Below, one piece after another: positions 15,203-21,416 of a DNA stretch of 22,967 nt. A model generated the notes under the pieces. The model was not told where the DNA came from. It was given only the letters and a program-made list of their open reading frames with translations, and searched no databases. The translations under genes and the position numbers were made by a program. The DNA lies in assembly GCA_947460225.1 (NCBI GenBank), contig CANHHI010000008.1, positions 1 to 22,967 on the forward strand, read 5' to 3'. The stretch is from Flavobacteriales bacterium (GTDB lineage Bacteria; Bacteroidota; Bacteroidia; Flavobacteriales_D; CANHHI01). Within the stretch, counting starts at the first letter, position 1, and the number at the start of each line of letters is the position of its first letter.

Positions 15203-17056
15203 TTAAAGCGTCTCTGACGCCCAGGTTAGCCATTGCTCTGTTTTTTGGGCAATGAGTTCGTTTATTTTTTCAAGGGCTATGCCATTTTGGCGCATTTCCT
15301 CGTGGGACAAACCTGTTTGGTTGAACTTTAAAGCCAAAGTGTCTCTGTCGGCTTCTAGCTTTTGAATTTCTGCTTCTAAGTTGGCAATTGCCACGGGATT
15401 TTTAGGCTTTTGTTTGCTGGACTTTTCGGTTTTTGGCACAGCAATCTCTGGGGATTTTTTTGTAGGCAATTCTTCCAGCAAAGCCTCCCTGCGGTATTGG
15501 TCGTAAGTGCCTGTAAAACTAAGCACTTCGCCTTCGCCTTTGAGCACAAACAAATGATCCACAATCTTGTCCATAAAATAACGGTCGTGGGACACCACCA
15601 AAAGGCAACCTTTGTAAGAGGCTAAAAAATCTTCCAAAACCTGTATGGTCGGCAAATCTAAATTGTTGGTCGGCTCATCTAAAATTAAAAAATTTGGATT
15701 TTTGATTAAAATCGTCAATAAATACAGCCTGCGTTTTTCTCCACCACTGAGCTTGTCCACAAAAGTATGCTGTTGGCTTTTGGGAAATAAAAACCGCTCC
15801 AAAAACTGTGAGGCACTCACCAAACTGCCGTCCGCAAGGGGAATAAATTCGGCAATATCTTTGACCAAATCTAAGATGCGCTGTGATTTGTCATAAGCAA
15901 AATCGTGTTGGGCATAATAGCCAAAAACCAAGGTTTCCCCACGCTCAATGGTGCCATTATTTGCAGGGGCTAAGCCCATTAAAATATTCAAAAAAGTAGA
16001 TTTGCCAATCCCGTTTTTGCCAACTATCCCAATGCGCTCGCCAACTTTAAAGCTATAACTAAAATCTTTGAGTATAATTTGCGTATCAAATTGTTTGTTT
16101 ACCTTGTCTAGGCTGATGATTTTACTGCCCAAACGGCTCATTTTCATGTCTAGTTTTAAGTCTGGGGCTGCTTTTTCACGGGTGTTGCTTTCTTTGAGGT
16201 TTTGGTAAGCCTCCATGCGTGATTTTGACTTTGTGCCTCTGGCTCTTGGCATTTTGCGCACCCATTCCAACTCTTTGCGCAAAGTATTTTGATTTTTTTC
16301 AAATTGACTTTGGTCTATGGCTTCTTGCAGGGCTTTTTTCTCCAAATAATAGGTGTAATTGCCTTGGTAATTATACAGTTTTTTTTGGTCTATTTCCAAA
16401 ATGCTGTCACAGACTTCGTTTAAGAAATAACGGTCGTGCGTAACAATCAGCAAAGTGAGTTGGCTTGCTGACAAATACTCCTGCAACCATTCTATCATGT
16501 CAATATCTAGGTGATTGGTAGGTTCGTCCAAAATCAAAAAATCGGGTTCTTGTGCCAAACACGCTGCCAAAGCGATGCGTTTCTTTTGCCCACCGCTCAA
16601 TGATTTGATTTTTTGGTTGTTTTCTGGCAATTTGAGCGCAGAAGACACCTCACGCAACAATTGCTCTTTTTGCCAACTGTCCAATTCCATCAGTTCGCCC
16701 AATAGGTCTTCCAGCACTTTGGCGGGGGTGTTGGGTTCTTGCACCAAACGCTCGTACTCTGCGAGCTTTTGCAGGGCAGTGCCTGCCAATTGATAAATGG
16801 CTTCCACCACGGTTATTTCTGGGTCAAAAGCGGTATCTTGCTCCAAAAATTTCACGTTTATATTTTTCTGAAAACTCACCGTGCCACCGTCGGCATGGTC
16901 TTGCCCAGAGAGTATGCGCAGTAAAGAGGTTTTGCCAGAGCCATTTTTGGCAACGAGTGCTACCTTTTGTCCTTTTTCTATGCCAAATTGAATATTTTCA
17001 AACAGGAGGCGGTCGCCATAGGATTTTGTTAGATTTTCAACAGAAAGTACGTTCAT
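15203..17056 (-). CDS. ABC-F family ATPase, Uup type
   Basis: A 617-residue soluble protein with two ABC ATPase domains and no membrane segments, so an ABC-F ribosome-acting or DNA-linked protein rather than a transporter. ATG 17056 is chosen over the ORF start 90 bases upstream because MNVLSVENLTKSYG is the standard start and a -7 box lies at 17072-17079. Domain 1: Walker A AKNGSGKT (residues 36-43; Ala replaces the usual first Gly), signature LSGGQKKR, Walker B FLILDEPTNHLD. The inter-domain linker holds RKMPRARGTKSKSRMEAY, as in Uup relatives. Domain 2: GKNGIGKST, LSGGEKRR, FLILDEPTNNLD. The charged C-terminal extension (about 540-617) ends in a predicted coiled coil (ANLEAEIQKLEADRDTLALKF), which is the Uup-type ABC-F C-terminal domain. 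Antibiotic resistance is possible for some ABC-F proteins but nothing here suggests it. Confidence 0.94.
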   Translation of the reverse strand: MNVLSVENLTKSYGDRLLFENIQFGIEKGQKVALVAKNGSGKTSLLRILSGQDHADGGTVSFQKNINVKFLEQDTAFDPEITVVEAIYQLAGTALQKLAEYERLVQEPNTPAKVLEDLLGELMELDSWQKEQLLREVSSALKLPENNQKIKSLSGGQKKRIALAACLAQEPDFLILDEPTNHLDIDMIEWLQEYLSASQLTLLIVTHDRYFLNEVCDSILEIDQKKLYNYQGNYTYYLEKKALQEAIDQSQFEKNQNTLRKELEWVRKMPRARGTKSKSRMEAYQNLKESNTREKAAPDLKLDMKMSRLGSKIISLDKVNKQFDTQIILKDFSYSFKVGERIGIVGKNGIGKSTFLNILMGLAPANNGTIERGETLVFGYYAQHDFAYDKSQRILDLVKDIAEFIPLADGSLVSASQFLERFLFPKSQQHTFVDKLSGGEKRRLYLLTILIKNPNFLILDEPTNNLDLPTIQVLEDFLASYKGCLLVVSHDRYFMDKIVDHLFVLKGEGEVLSFTGTYDQYRREALLEELPTKKSPEIAVPKTEKSSKQKPKNPVAIANLEAEIQKLEADRDTLALKFNQTGLSHEEMRQNGIALEKINELIAQKTEQWLTWASETL

Positions 17057-17071
17057 TTTGTGATTTGGGTG

Positions 17072-17079
17072 CAAATATA
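17072..17079 (-). promoter_or_regulatory. -7 box TATATTTG for the ABC-F gene
   Basis: Minus-strand TATATTTG fits TAnnTTTG, 15 bases before ATG 17056. The region where a -33 element should be (about 17099-17102) is occupied by the repeat palindrome at 17084-17104. Confidence 0.5.
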
Positions 17080-17083
17080 GCAA

Positions 17084-17130
17084 AAAACGGACTATGTCCG
17101 TTTTATTCTGCTTCGCAGACAAGATAAGGC
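17084..17130 (-). repeat. Two-hairpin dispersed repeat, copy 3
   Basis: Read on the minus strand: hairpin CTGC-GAA-GCAG (17108-17118), AT-rich linker AATAAAA, then a perfect 8-bp hairpin (17084-17104, + strand stem AAAACGGA / TCCGTTTT, loop CTATG). It sits in the promoter region of the ABC-F gene, unlike the other copies, which lie between gene 3' ends. Confidence 0.75.
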
Positions 17131-17154
17131 AAATGTAAAAACACATATAAACCG

Positions 17155-17180
17155 TAGAGACAGGGCATGCCCGGTCTCTA
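17155..17180. repeat. Imperfect palindrome
   Basis: TAGAGAC (17155-17161), A, GGGC-AT-GCCC (17163-17172), G, GTCTCTA (17174-17180): 11 pairs with one A-G mismatch. I recall 'GTAGAGAC...GTCTC' palindromes as interspersed repeats in other genomes. On the minus strand it is followed by no T tract, so a terminator role is unlikely. Confidence 0.65.
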
Positions 17181-17254
17181 TCACCTTACGCTACAAAACC
17201 AACATTATAAAATCTATTTTTTTGTATTTTCACTTCAAAATTTCTGCTAGAAAA

Positions 17255-17287
17255 TTTGGAATTTATATTGAAAATTTTGTAAATTTG
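17255..17287 (+). promoter_or_regulatory. Promoter of the structured RNA
   Basis: TTTG at 17255-17258, 21-base spacer, TAAATTTG at 17280-17287: full match to the TTTG-N19-21-TAnnTTTG pattern. The expected start, 5-7 bases after the -7 box, falls at 17292-17294, exactly at the first base of the closing helix of the RNA. Confidence 0.7.
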
Positions 17288-17292
17288 CCATT

Positions 17293-17474
17293 GGATTAAG
17301 TAAGCCCATTTTGGGTAATAATATGCCGAAATAATCGGCTGGGGTTTAAAAATTATAAATATAACCCAACCTGACGGATAGCCCCGCTTAGGCGTTGTTA
17401 TCCTCGGCGTAGCAATACGCTGAAAATGGCTTACTTAATCCAACTTTGACAAGTCGTCAGGTTGGGTTTTTTGT
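17293..17474 (+). ncRNA. Unidentified structured RNA, about 180 nt
   Basis: No protein frame fits here and the sequence is dense in complementary segments. Closing helix: 17293-17306 pairs with 17428-17441 (14 bp) and 17308-17312 with 17423-17427 (5 bp), with one bulged C, 19 bp in all. Inside: GCCGA-AATAA-TCGGC (17325-17339); GGGTT/AACCC across an A/T loop (17342-17346 with 17363-17367); GGATA/TATCC with inner GCC/GGC (17376-17403); and a 7-bp hairpin with a GCAA tetraloop (17405-17422) abutting the closing helix. After the helix comes ACTT-TGAC-AAGT (17443-17454). Then 17455-17468 is a perfect 14-nt complement of 17363-17376 and runs into T6. A consensus promoter begins the RNA precisely at the closing helix. 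I compared it mentally with 6S, tmRNA, SRP RNA, RNase P and common riboswitches and saw none of their conserved cores. A small non-autonomous mobile element with 19-bp inverted ends is the alternative. Confidence 0.65.
17455..17472 (+). terminator. Long-range terminator arm of the structured RNA
   Basis: CGTCAGGTTGGGTT (17455-17468) overlaps a T6 tract (17467-17472). Its perfect partner AACCCAACCTGACG is 78 bases upstream at 17363-17376, not adjacent as in ordinary terminators, and lies inside the closing helix of the RNA. Pairing would therefore be a pseudoknot or a switch. Confidence 0.55.
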
Positions 17475-17661
17475 GATATGCAAAAACCTAATTTTACATA
17501 ATTTGCACAGGAGCTTTTGCTTTGTGCTAGGGTTGAATAGCCACTTTGCTCATGCTTTTTTGCATGGGTTTTGTGGTATTGATAATTTAAAAAAATCAAA
17601 AACATTTTTACAAGTCTTTGAAATGCTAAAATCCTTGATTTTACTTAAAAAATCATTTTTA
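17475..17661. other. Intergenic stretch without a gene seen
   Basis: AT-rich sequence between the structured RNA and the protease promoter. The only local structure noted is CATGC-T6-GCATG (17551-17566). A 75-codon open frame crosses it but begins inside the RNA's terminator arm and has no protein-like features. Confidence 0.5.
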
Positions 17662-17693
17662 TTTGGTGCTTAGCAAAAAGTTTTTTACGTTTG
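17662..17693 (+). promoter_or_regulatory. Promoter for the serine protease gene
   Basis: TTTG at 17662-17665, 20-base spacer, TACGTTTG at 17686-17693: full consensus match. Expected start near 17699 gives an AT-rich leader of about 77 bases before ATG 17777. It makes read-through from the structured RNA unnecessary. Confidence 0.65.
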
Positions 17694-17776
17694 CAAAAAA
17701 GTCTTGATATTGGGCGGGTAAATAGGCTTATTTGTTAGAAAATATAATTGATTTTAAATGATTCAACACAATAAAT

Positions 17777-19006
17777 ATGAAAAAAATTTTACCCATTGCC
17801 TTGATTTTTTGGGCTTGTACAAAAAATAATACACCCACACCTATAAATCCACCTTTGGATTGTTTAGAAAGTTGGCAGACAAATCGCCTGCATGGCGGAA
17901 ATAAACTCACAGCAAGTCAAGTTCCTTTTTTGGTAGCTTTGCAGATGAAATTTGTAGATGCACAAAACAAACCCTATTATACAAGTTGTACAGGTTCTAT
18001 TGTTTCTAATACATGGATACTCACGGCGGCACACTGCCTAAGCGCTAAAACCGTTGACCAAAAGTTAGATGCACTGGCATTTGCATTTGTTAGTCCAGAA
18101 TATGCAAATTTAAAATTGTATAATATTAGCCAAGCTGGGGTTTACATACACCCAAAATATACCCAAACAGGCACCAGCATCAGCAGAGATTATGATTACG
18201 CATTGATCAACGTATCGCAAAGTTTTGCTTTTGGAGATAAAGTGGCTCCCGTACTGGTTCGGTATAACGATGGCATTCCGCATATTTACGGCAAAACACC
18301 TTTTACGCTTTTTACCTTGGGTTGGACACAACTTTTGCCCGAATTTGGTACTGCCGAACTTTTATTGCAAGCCTATCAAGCGATTCAGCCTAGTCCAGAT
18401 GTCAATGATTTTTTGCGAAGCCGCATAAAACCACAAACATTATTAGGCGTAGAAATTACCAACACCAAATTGCTGGCGGAAGAGCGCATAGCATTGGATA
18501 GATTTTCCGCTGTTGTAGAATTGACACTCAAAAATAAAGGAACTTTGCCTGGTGATAGTGGAAGCCCACTTTTATTGTTACATCTAGGTGGACATTACCT
18601 TATAGGTGTTACTTCCACGGGTTCACCTAGCTATATTGTACAAAATTTTTTATTTTGGGCAGCTTATGCACGCTTGGAACGAGAGTCAAATTGGTTTTTC
18701 TCTACAACAGGCTTGAAAGAAGCCAAAATACAAGGTAGTGAAATTGTACAAAGTGGTGCATCTTATCAACTTGATATAGCACAAACAGCTTTGGAGTATT
18801 ATCAAAAGGTTGAAACCTATTTATTGACTGGTGATTGTCGCTGGATTACTTTGCCAAATAGCCAAAAGGGCAAGCAAATTACCACTACAATAAACCAAAA
18901 TATCTTGCGGGATTTGCCCAAACAAACTAATGTGCGTATTGTGTTTAAGTTTTACTATGGTGGCTCTTACCACAACGTGGTGAGTAAAATGGTACAAGTT
19001 CCATGA
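17777..19006 (+). CDS. S1-family (chymotrypsin-fold) serine protease, probable lipoprotein
   Basis: A 409-residue exported protease. MKKILPIALIFWAC (C14) looks like a short lipoprotein signal, though Phe at -3 is not ideal. After a Pro/Thr spacer, NRLHGGNKLTASQVPF (R37/L38) resembles the zymogen cleavage site and IVGG start. Catalytic residues: H86 in TAAHC, D140 in DYALI, S261 in GDSGSP. C71 and C87 form the usual disulfide around the His loop. The position equivalent to trypsin D189 falls on Gly255, the Cys191 equivalent is Leu257, and GDSGSP replaces GDSGGP, so trypsin specificity is not expected. After the catalytic domain (to about residue 305) comes a C-terminal part of about 100 residues containing a beta-rich stretch that I do not recognise. 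It is preceded by a consensus promoter and stands alone on its strand. Confidence 0.9.
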   Translation: MKKILPIALIFWACTKNNTPTPINPPLDCLESWQTNRLHGGNKLTASQVPFLVALQMKFVDAQNKPYYTSCTGSIVSNTWILTAAHCLSAKTVDQKLDALAFAFVSPEYANLKLYNISQAGVYIHPKYTQTGTSISRDYDYALINVSQSFAFGDKVAPVLVRYNDGIPHIYGKTPFTLFTLGWTQLLPEFGTAELLLQAYQAIQPSPDVNDFLRSRIKPQTLLGVEITNTKLLAEERIALDRFSAVVELTLKNKGTLPGDSGSPLLLLHLGGHYLIGVTSTGSPSYIVQNFLFWAAYARLERESNWFFSTTGLKEAKIQGSEIVQSGASYQLDIAQTALEYYQKVETYLLTGDCRWITLPNSQKGKQITTTINQNILRDLPKQTNVRIVFKFYYGGSYHNVVSKMVQVP

Positions 19007-19059
19007 TAGCCTCAGATTTGGAAATAGTTTTAGCAAAATTGCCGGGGCAGGCACATTGT

Positions 19060-19100
19060 GCGCAGACATTGTCTGTTTTAATCTGCTTCGCAGGCAAGGC
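19060..19100 (-). repeat. Two-hairpin dispersed repeat, copy 4
   Basis: Read on the minus strand: CCTTGC, hairpin CTGC-GAA-GCAG (19083-19093), linker ATTAAAA, hairpin CAGAC-AAT-GTCTG (19063-19075). Located just after the protease gene, in the gap between its 3' end and that of the convergent Nfu gene. Confidence 0.78.
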
Positions 19101-19106
19101 AAAGGC

Positions 19107-19239
19107 AAAACGTAGGGGCAGAAAATTTTCTGCCCAAAATACGCAAAACGTAAGGGCAACCCTTGCGGTTGCCCATTGATTACAACATGATTATAATGCC
19201 TGCCGAAGGCAGAAAACGTGCAGGGTTTGCATGCCCTGC
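19107..19239 (+). repeat. Three AAAACGT-headed hairpin cassettes
   Basis: AAAACGT occurs at 19107-19113, 19145-19151 and 19213-19219, each followed within one to three bases by a different hairpin. The first is the perfect palindrome GGGCAGAAAA/TTTTCTGCCC (19116-19135). The second is GGGCAACC-CTTGC-GGTTGCCC (19154-19174). The third is GCAGGG (19220-19225) with CCCTGC (19234-19239). Between the second and third lies one lone first-type hairpin of the other repeat, CTGCC-GAA-GGCAG (19200-19212). Confidence 0.75.
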
Positions 19240-19272
19240 GCCTTTGGCGCAGATTAAAACAGGCTATGCCTG
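19231..19272 (+). repeat. Two-hairpin dispersed repeat, copy 5
   Basis: Hairpin CTGCGCC-TTT-GGCGCAG (19236-19252), linker ATTAAAA, hairpin CAGGC-TAT-GCCTG (19260-19272). It ends on the base next to the Nfu stop codon (19273-19275) and shares its first bases with the third AAAACGT cassette. Confidence 0.78.
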
Positions 19273-19875
19273 TTATACGGAAACTACGCTTTGCACCTTG
19301 TCTAACTTTGATTTCAAAAGCCTTTCTATGCCGTCTTTGAGCGTCATGCTTGCAGAAGGGCAACCATCACAAGCCCCACGCATCTGCAAATGCACCGTGC
19401 CTGTTTCGGCATCAAAACCCACAAAATCTATGGCACCGCCGTCTCTTGCCACCGCAGGGCGCACAAATTCGTCCAGCAAATGCACAATTGCCGTATCGTA
19501 ATCAGAAGGTGGCAGGTCTATTTTTTCGGTGTTTTTCTCGGTAGGTTCTGCGGTTTTGGCTTGTACCGTCTGCAAAACGGCGTATTCTTGTGTGGACAAA
19601 AAGTTTTGGATAAAACTGCGCAATTCATTTTGCACCGAAAGCCATTCCACATAACCGTTTTGGGTGATAGCCACAAAATTATCGGCAATAAAAACAGATT
19701 GCACAAAAGGAAAGCCAAACAAACTTTTGGCGAGGTCGGAACTGTTTTCGCAATCTGCTGTATTTTTATATTCGCTGGGCTCGGCTTGCTCGCTGAGCAA
19801 ATACCTGTCGCACACAAATTTATAGGTGTTGGGGTTTGGTGTCATTTCTACATACACCGAAATAGGAAGTTTCAT
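19273..19875 (-). CDS. Nfu-type Fe-S cluster scaffold protein
   Basis: A 200-residue protein with the two-domain plan of Nfu1. The N-terminal Nfu_N domain (about 1-90) has MTPNPNTYKFVCDRYLL near the start and DLAKSLFGFPFVQSVFIADNFVAITQNG, which match 'tPNP.t.kF.......ds.la..Lf.i.gV..Vf.g.dFitVtk'. A Lys/Glu/Thr linker leads to the NifU-like C-terminal domain, with DEFVRPAVARDGGAIDFVGFD and the cluster-ligating pair C169 and C172 in GACDGCPSASMTLKDGIE. Expected to carry and deliver a [4Fe-4S] cluster to client enzymes in the cytoplasm. The ATG overlaps the permease stop as ATGA, so it is the last gene of the rbfA group. Confidence 0.94.
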   Translation of the reverse strand: MKLPISVYVEMTPNPNTYKFVCDRYLLSEQAEPSEYKNTADCENSSDLAKSLFGFPFVQSVFIADNFVAITQNGYVEWLSVQNELRSFIQNFLSTQEYAVLQTVQAKTAEPTEKNTEKIDLPPSDYDTAIVHLLDEFVRPAVARDGGAIDFVGFDAETGTVHLQMRGACDGCPSASMTLKDGIERLLKSKLDKVQSVVSV

Positions 19876-21077
19876 ATTTTATTGTTTTTGCGTAAATAGT
19901 ATAAAAAGGGCAGGAGTCCCGACAAAAAGCCAACCAAAAGCACCAAAAACAGCACCAAAAAAATATCTGCTAGGGCAATTTGCATCGGAAAAAAAGACAC
20001 CAAACCGCCGTCCATGCGCAAAATGCCAAATGTATTTTGTACATACACCAGCACAATGCCCAAAAAAGTGCCAAAAAATCCAGCAATGCCCGTAACAAGC
20101 GTGGCTAAGAACAGATAAATCAGTCCAATTTTTGGGTGTAATAAACCCAAACGATACAAAATTTGGTGGTCTTTTTGCTTTTCTAAAAACAAAATGCCGA
20201 GTGCGGAAAGCAGTGCCAAAGCCATCAAAAACAAAATTGCACTTAAAATGGCTACCGCCATGTATTTTTCAGCTTTTTGCATGCTTTGCATCAAGGGGTT
20301 TTGCAACTGCCAATCCTGCACCACAAGGTTTACATCGCCTATAAACTCTTCTAAATCTTTTTTTACGCTTTGAATATGTTTTTTTGCTACTTGTATATGC
20401 ACCAATTCCGTTTGATTTTCCCTATAACCAATCCAGGTCTGCAAACTGGCGCAATCCATGAGCACATAGTGGTCATAACGAGACTGTGTGCTGAAAATGC
20501 CTTGCCCAAACACCCATTCTTTGTGTACGGCTTTGCGCAAACTTTGTTTGTCTTGCACGTTTTTACCCAAAATGGCAATTTGCAAAGGCAAATCCGATAG
20601 GAAAAAACCAAGGTTTGCCGCCACTTGAATGCCTACAAAAACTTGTGTTTCCGTTTGTGTTTCGCTGTATAAAGTGCCTTTGAGTAAAACATTGTCAAAT
20701 TGACTTTTTGCCAAATAAGCACTGTCCAAACTTTTGAGTGTGCCCAAAGTGGTTCTGTCTTTAAAACTCAAAAAAACAGTCTCTTCAACGCTTTTAGACC
20801 AAGTCTGAATAAATGGGTGCTGGTTTAAATATTGAACTAAACTATCGGGGAGTAGAAAGGTTTTTTGTGTTTGTGAGGCAATGCGCAAAGGCGATTCAAA
20901 AATGATTTGATTGGTTTGCAAAACATCTTGAATGCCGTTAAAAGCAGATAAAACAAGCACCATGGCAGTGCTTGCCAAAAGCAAGCCCATGCCAGAAAGT
21001 AGTCCAATGGCTTTAACAAGTTTGTGTGTATGCGATGCCCATAAGTATCTTGTGGCAATCCATAGCGACAATTTCAT
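19872..21077 (-). CDS. FtsX/LolE-like ABC transporter permease
   Basis: A 401-residue inner-membrane protein with the MacB/FtsX/LolCE layout. There is one N-terminal membrane helix (about residues 20-48, GLLSGMGLLLASTAMVLVLSAFNG), a large periplasmic domain of about 220 residues, then three C-terminal helices (starting near 272, 315 and 360) and a short basic tail. The start SLWIATRYLWA resembles the LolC/LolE opening 'f..a.Ryl'. Lipoprotein release from the inner membrane is the likely role for the closest known family, but the partner ATPase is not in this window. It overlaps rbfA and nfu by ATGA at both ends, and the rbfA-permease pairing is one I recall from other Bacteroidota. Confidence 0.88.
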   Translation of the reverse strand: MKLSLWIATRYLWASHTHKLVKAIGLLSGMGLLLASTAMVLVLSAFNGIQDVLQTNQIIFESPLRIASQTQKTFLLPDSLVQYLNQHPFIQTWSKSVEETVFLSFKDRTTLGTLKSLDSAYLAKSQFDNVLLKGTLYSETQTETQVFVGIQVAANLGFFLSDLPLQIAILGKNVQDKQSLRKAVHKEWVFGQGIFSTQSRYDHYVLMDCASLQTWIGYRENQTELVHIQVAKKHIQSVKKDLEEFIGDVNLVVQDWQLQNPLMQSMQKAEKYMAVAILSAILFLMALALLSALGILFLEKQKDHQILYRLGLLHPKIGLIYLFLATLVTGIAGFFGTFLGIVLVYVQNTFGILRMDGGLVSFFPMQIALADIFLVLFLVLLVGFLSGLLPFLYYLRKNNKI

Positions 21078-21409
21078 TGCAAGAGGCGTTCAATTTCTTG
21101 TTGTTTGTCTATGCTTTCATCAAGCAAGAAAAATAACTCTGGAATGTGTCGGAGTTGTTTGGCAAGGGAATTGCCCAAAAAACCACGAATGGCGGCACCT
21201 TTGTCTTGTATTTCTTTAAGCACTTTCTGCTTGTCGGCAGATGCGCCAAAAATACTGATATAAAATTTAGCTGTTTTCAAATCGGGACTTGTCCACACGT
21301 CAGTAATGGTAATGAGTGCACCACTAAAATTCCGAGCTTCTAGGCGAAAATACTCGCTAAGCGTGCGCTCAATGAGACTCCCCACTTTTTGTTGTCTAAT
21401 TCCTTTCAT
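21074..21409 (-). CDS. rbfA: Ribosome-binding factor A
   Basis: A small KH-fold protein (111 residues) needed for late 30S maturation and 16S 5'-end processing. The N-terminus IRQQKVGSLIERTLSEYF is the RbfA opening helix. ALITITDVWTSPDLKTAKFYISIFGA gives the KH beta strands with the conserved 'vsvtdV.ls.Dl..AkVyvs'. The family's 'lr..L...l.lR..PeL.F..D.S.' appears as IRGFLGNSLAKQLRHIPELFFLLDESID. Length is normal. First gene of an operon with the permease and the Nfu protein. A -7 box ends seven bases before the ATG. Confidence 0.96.
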   Translation of the reverse strand: MKGIRQQKVGSLIERTLSEYFRLEARNFSGALITITDVWTSPDLKTAKFYISIFGASADKQKVLKEIQDKGAAIRGFLGNSLAKQLRHIPELFFLLDESIDKQQEIERLLQ

Positions 21410-21416
21410 GATGGTG

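Noticed and set aside
15203..17056. Antibiotic-resistance ABC-F determinant
   Set aside because: The Uup-like linker and C-terminal coiled coil point to the housekeeping branch; no mobile-element context.
17293..17474. Retron-like msr/msd RNA (inverted ends a1/a2)
   Set aside because: No reverse transcriptase gene is present in the neighbourhood and no long msd hairpin is visible.
17293..17474. 6S, tmRNA, SRP RNA or RNase P RNA
   Set aside because: The conserved cores I know for these are absent, and the multibranch layout with a crossing helix does not resemble the long rod of 6S RNA.
17446..17673. 75-codon open frame after the structured RNA
   Set aside because: It begins inside the RNA's terminator arm, is rich in Phe/Leu/His as expected from T-rich DNA, lacks any recognisable motif, and has no promoter that would transcribe it past the terminator.
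17293..17776. Riboswitch controlling the serine protease
   Set aside because: The protease has its own full-consensus promoter at 17662-17693 and its ATG is 300 bases beyond the terminator; not excluded, but less economical.
19060..19272. CRISPR array
   Set aside because: The repeats are individually different palindromes with irregular spacing and there are no uniform direct repeats or spacers, nor any cas gene.
19163..19501. 112-codon open frame on the + strand
   Set aside because: It runs antisense to the clear Nfu gene and into the palindromic array; a shadow frame.
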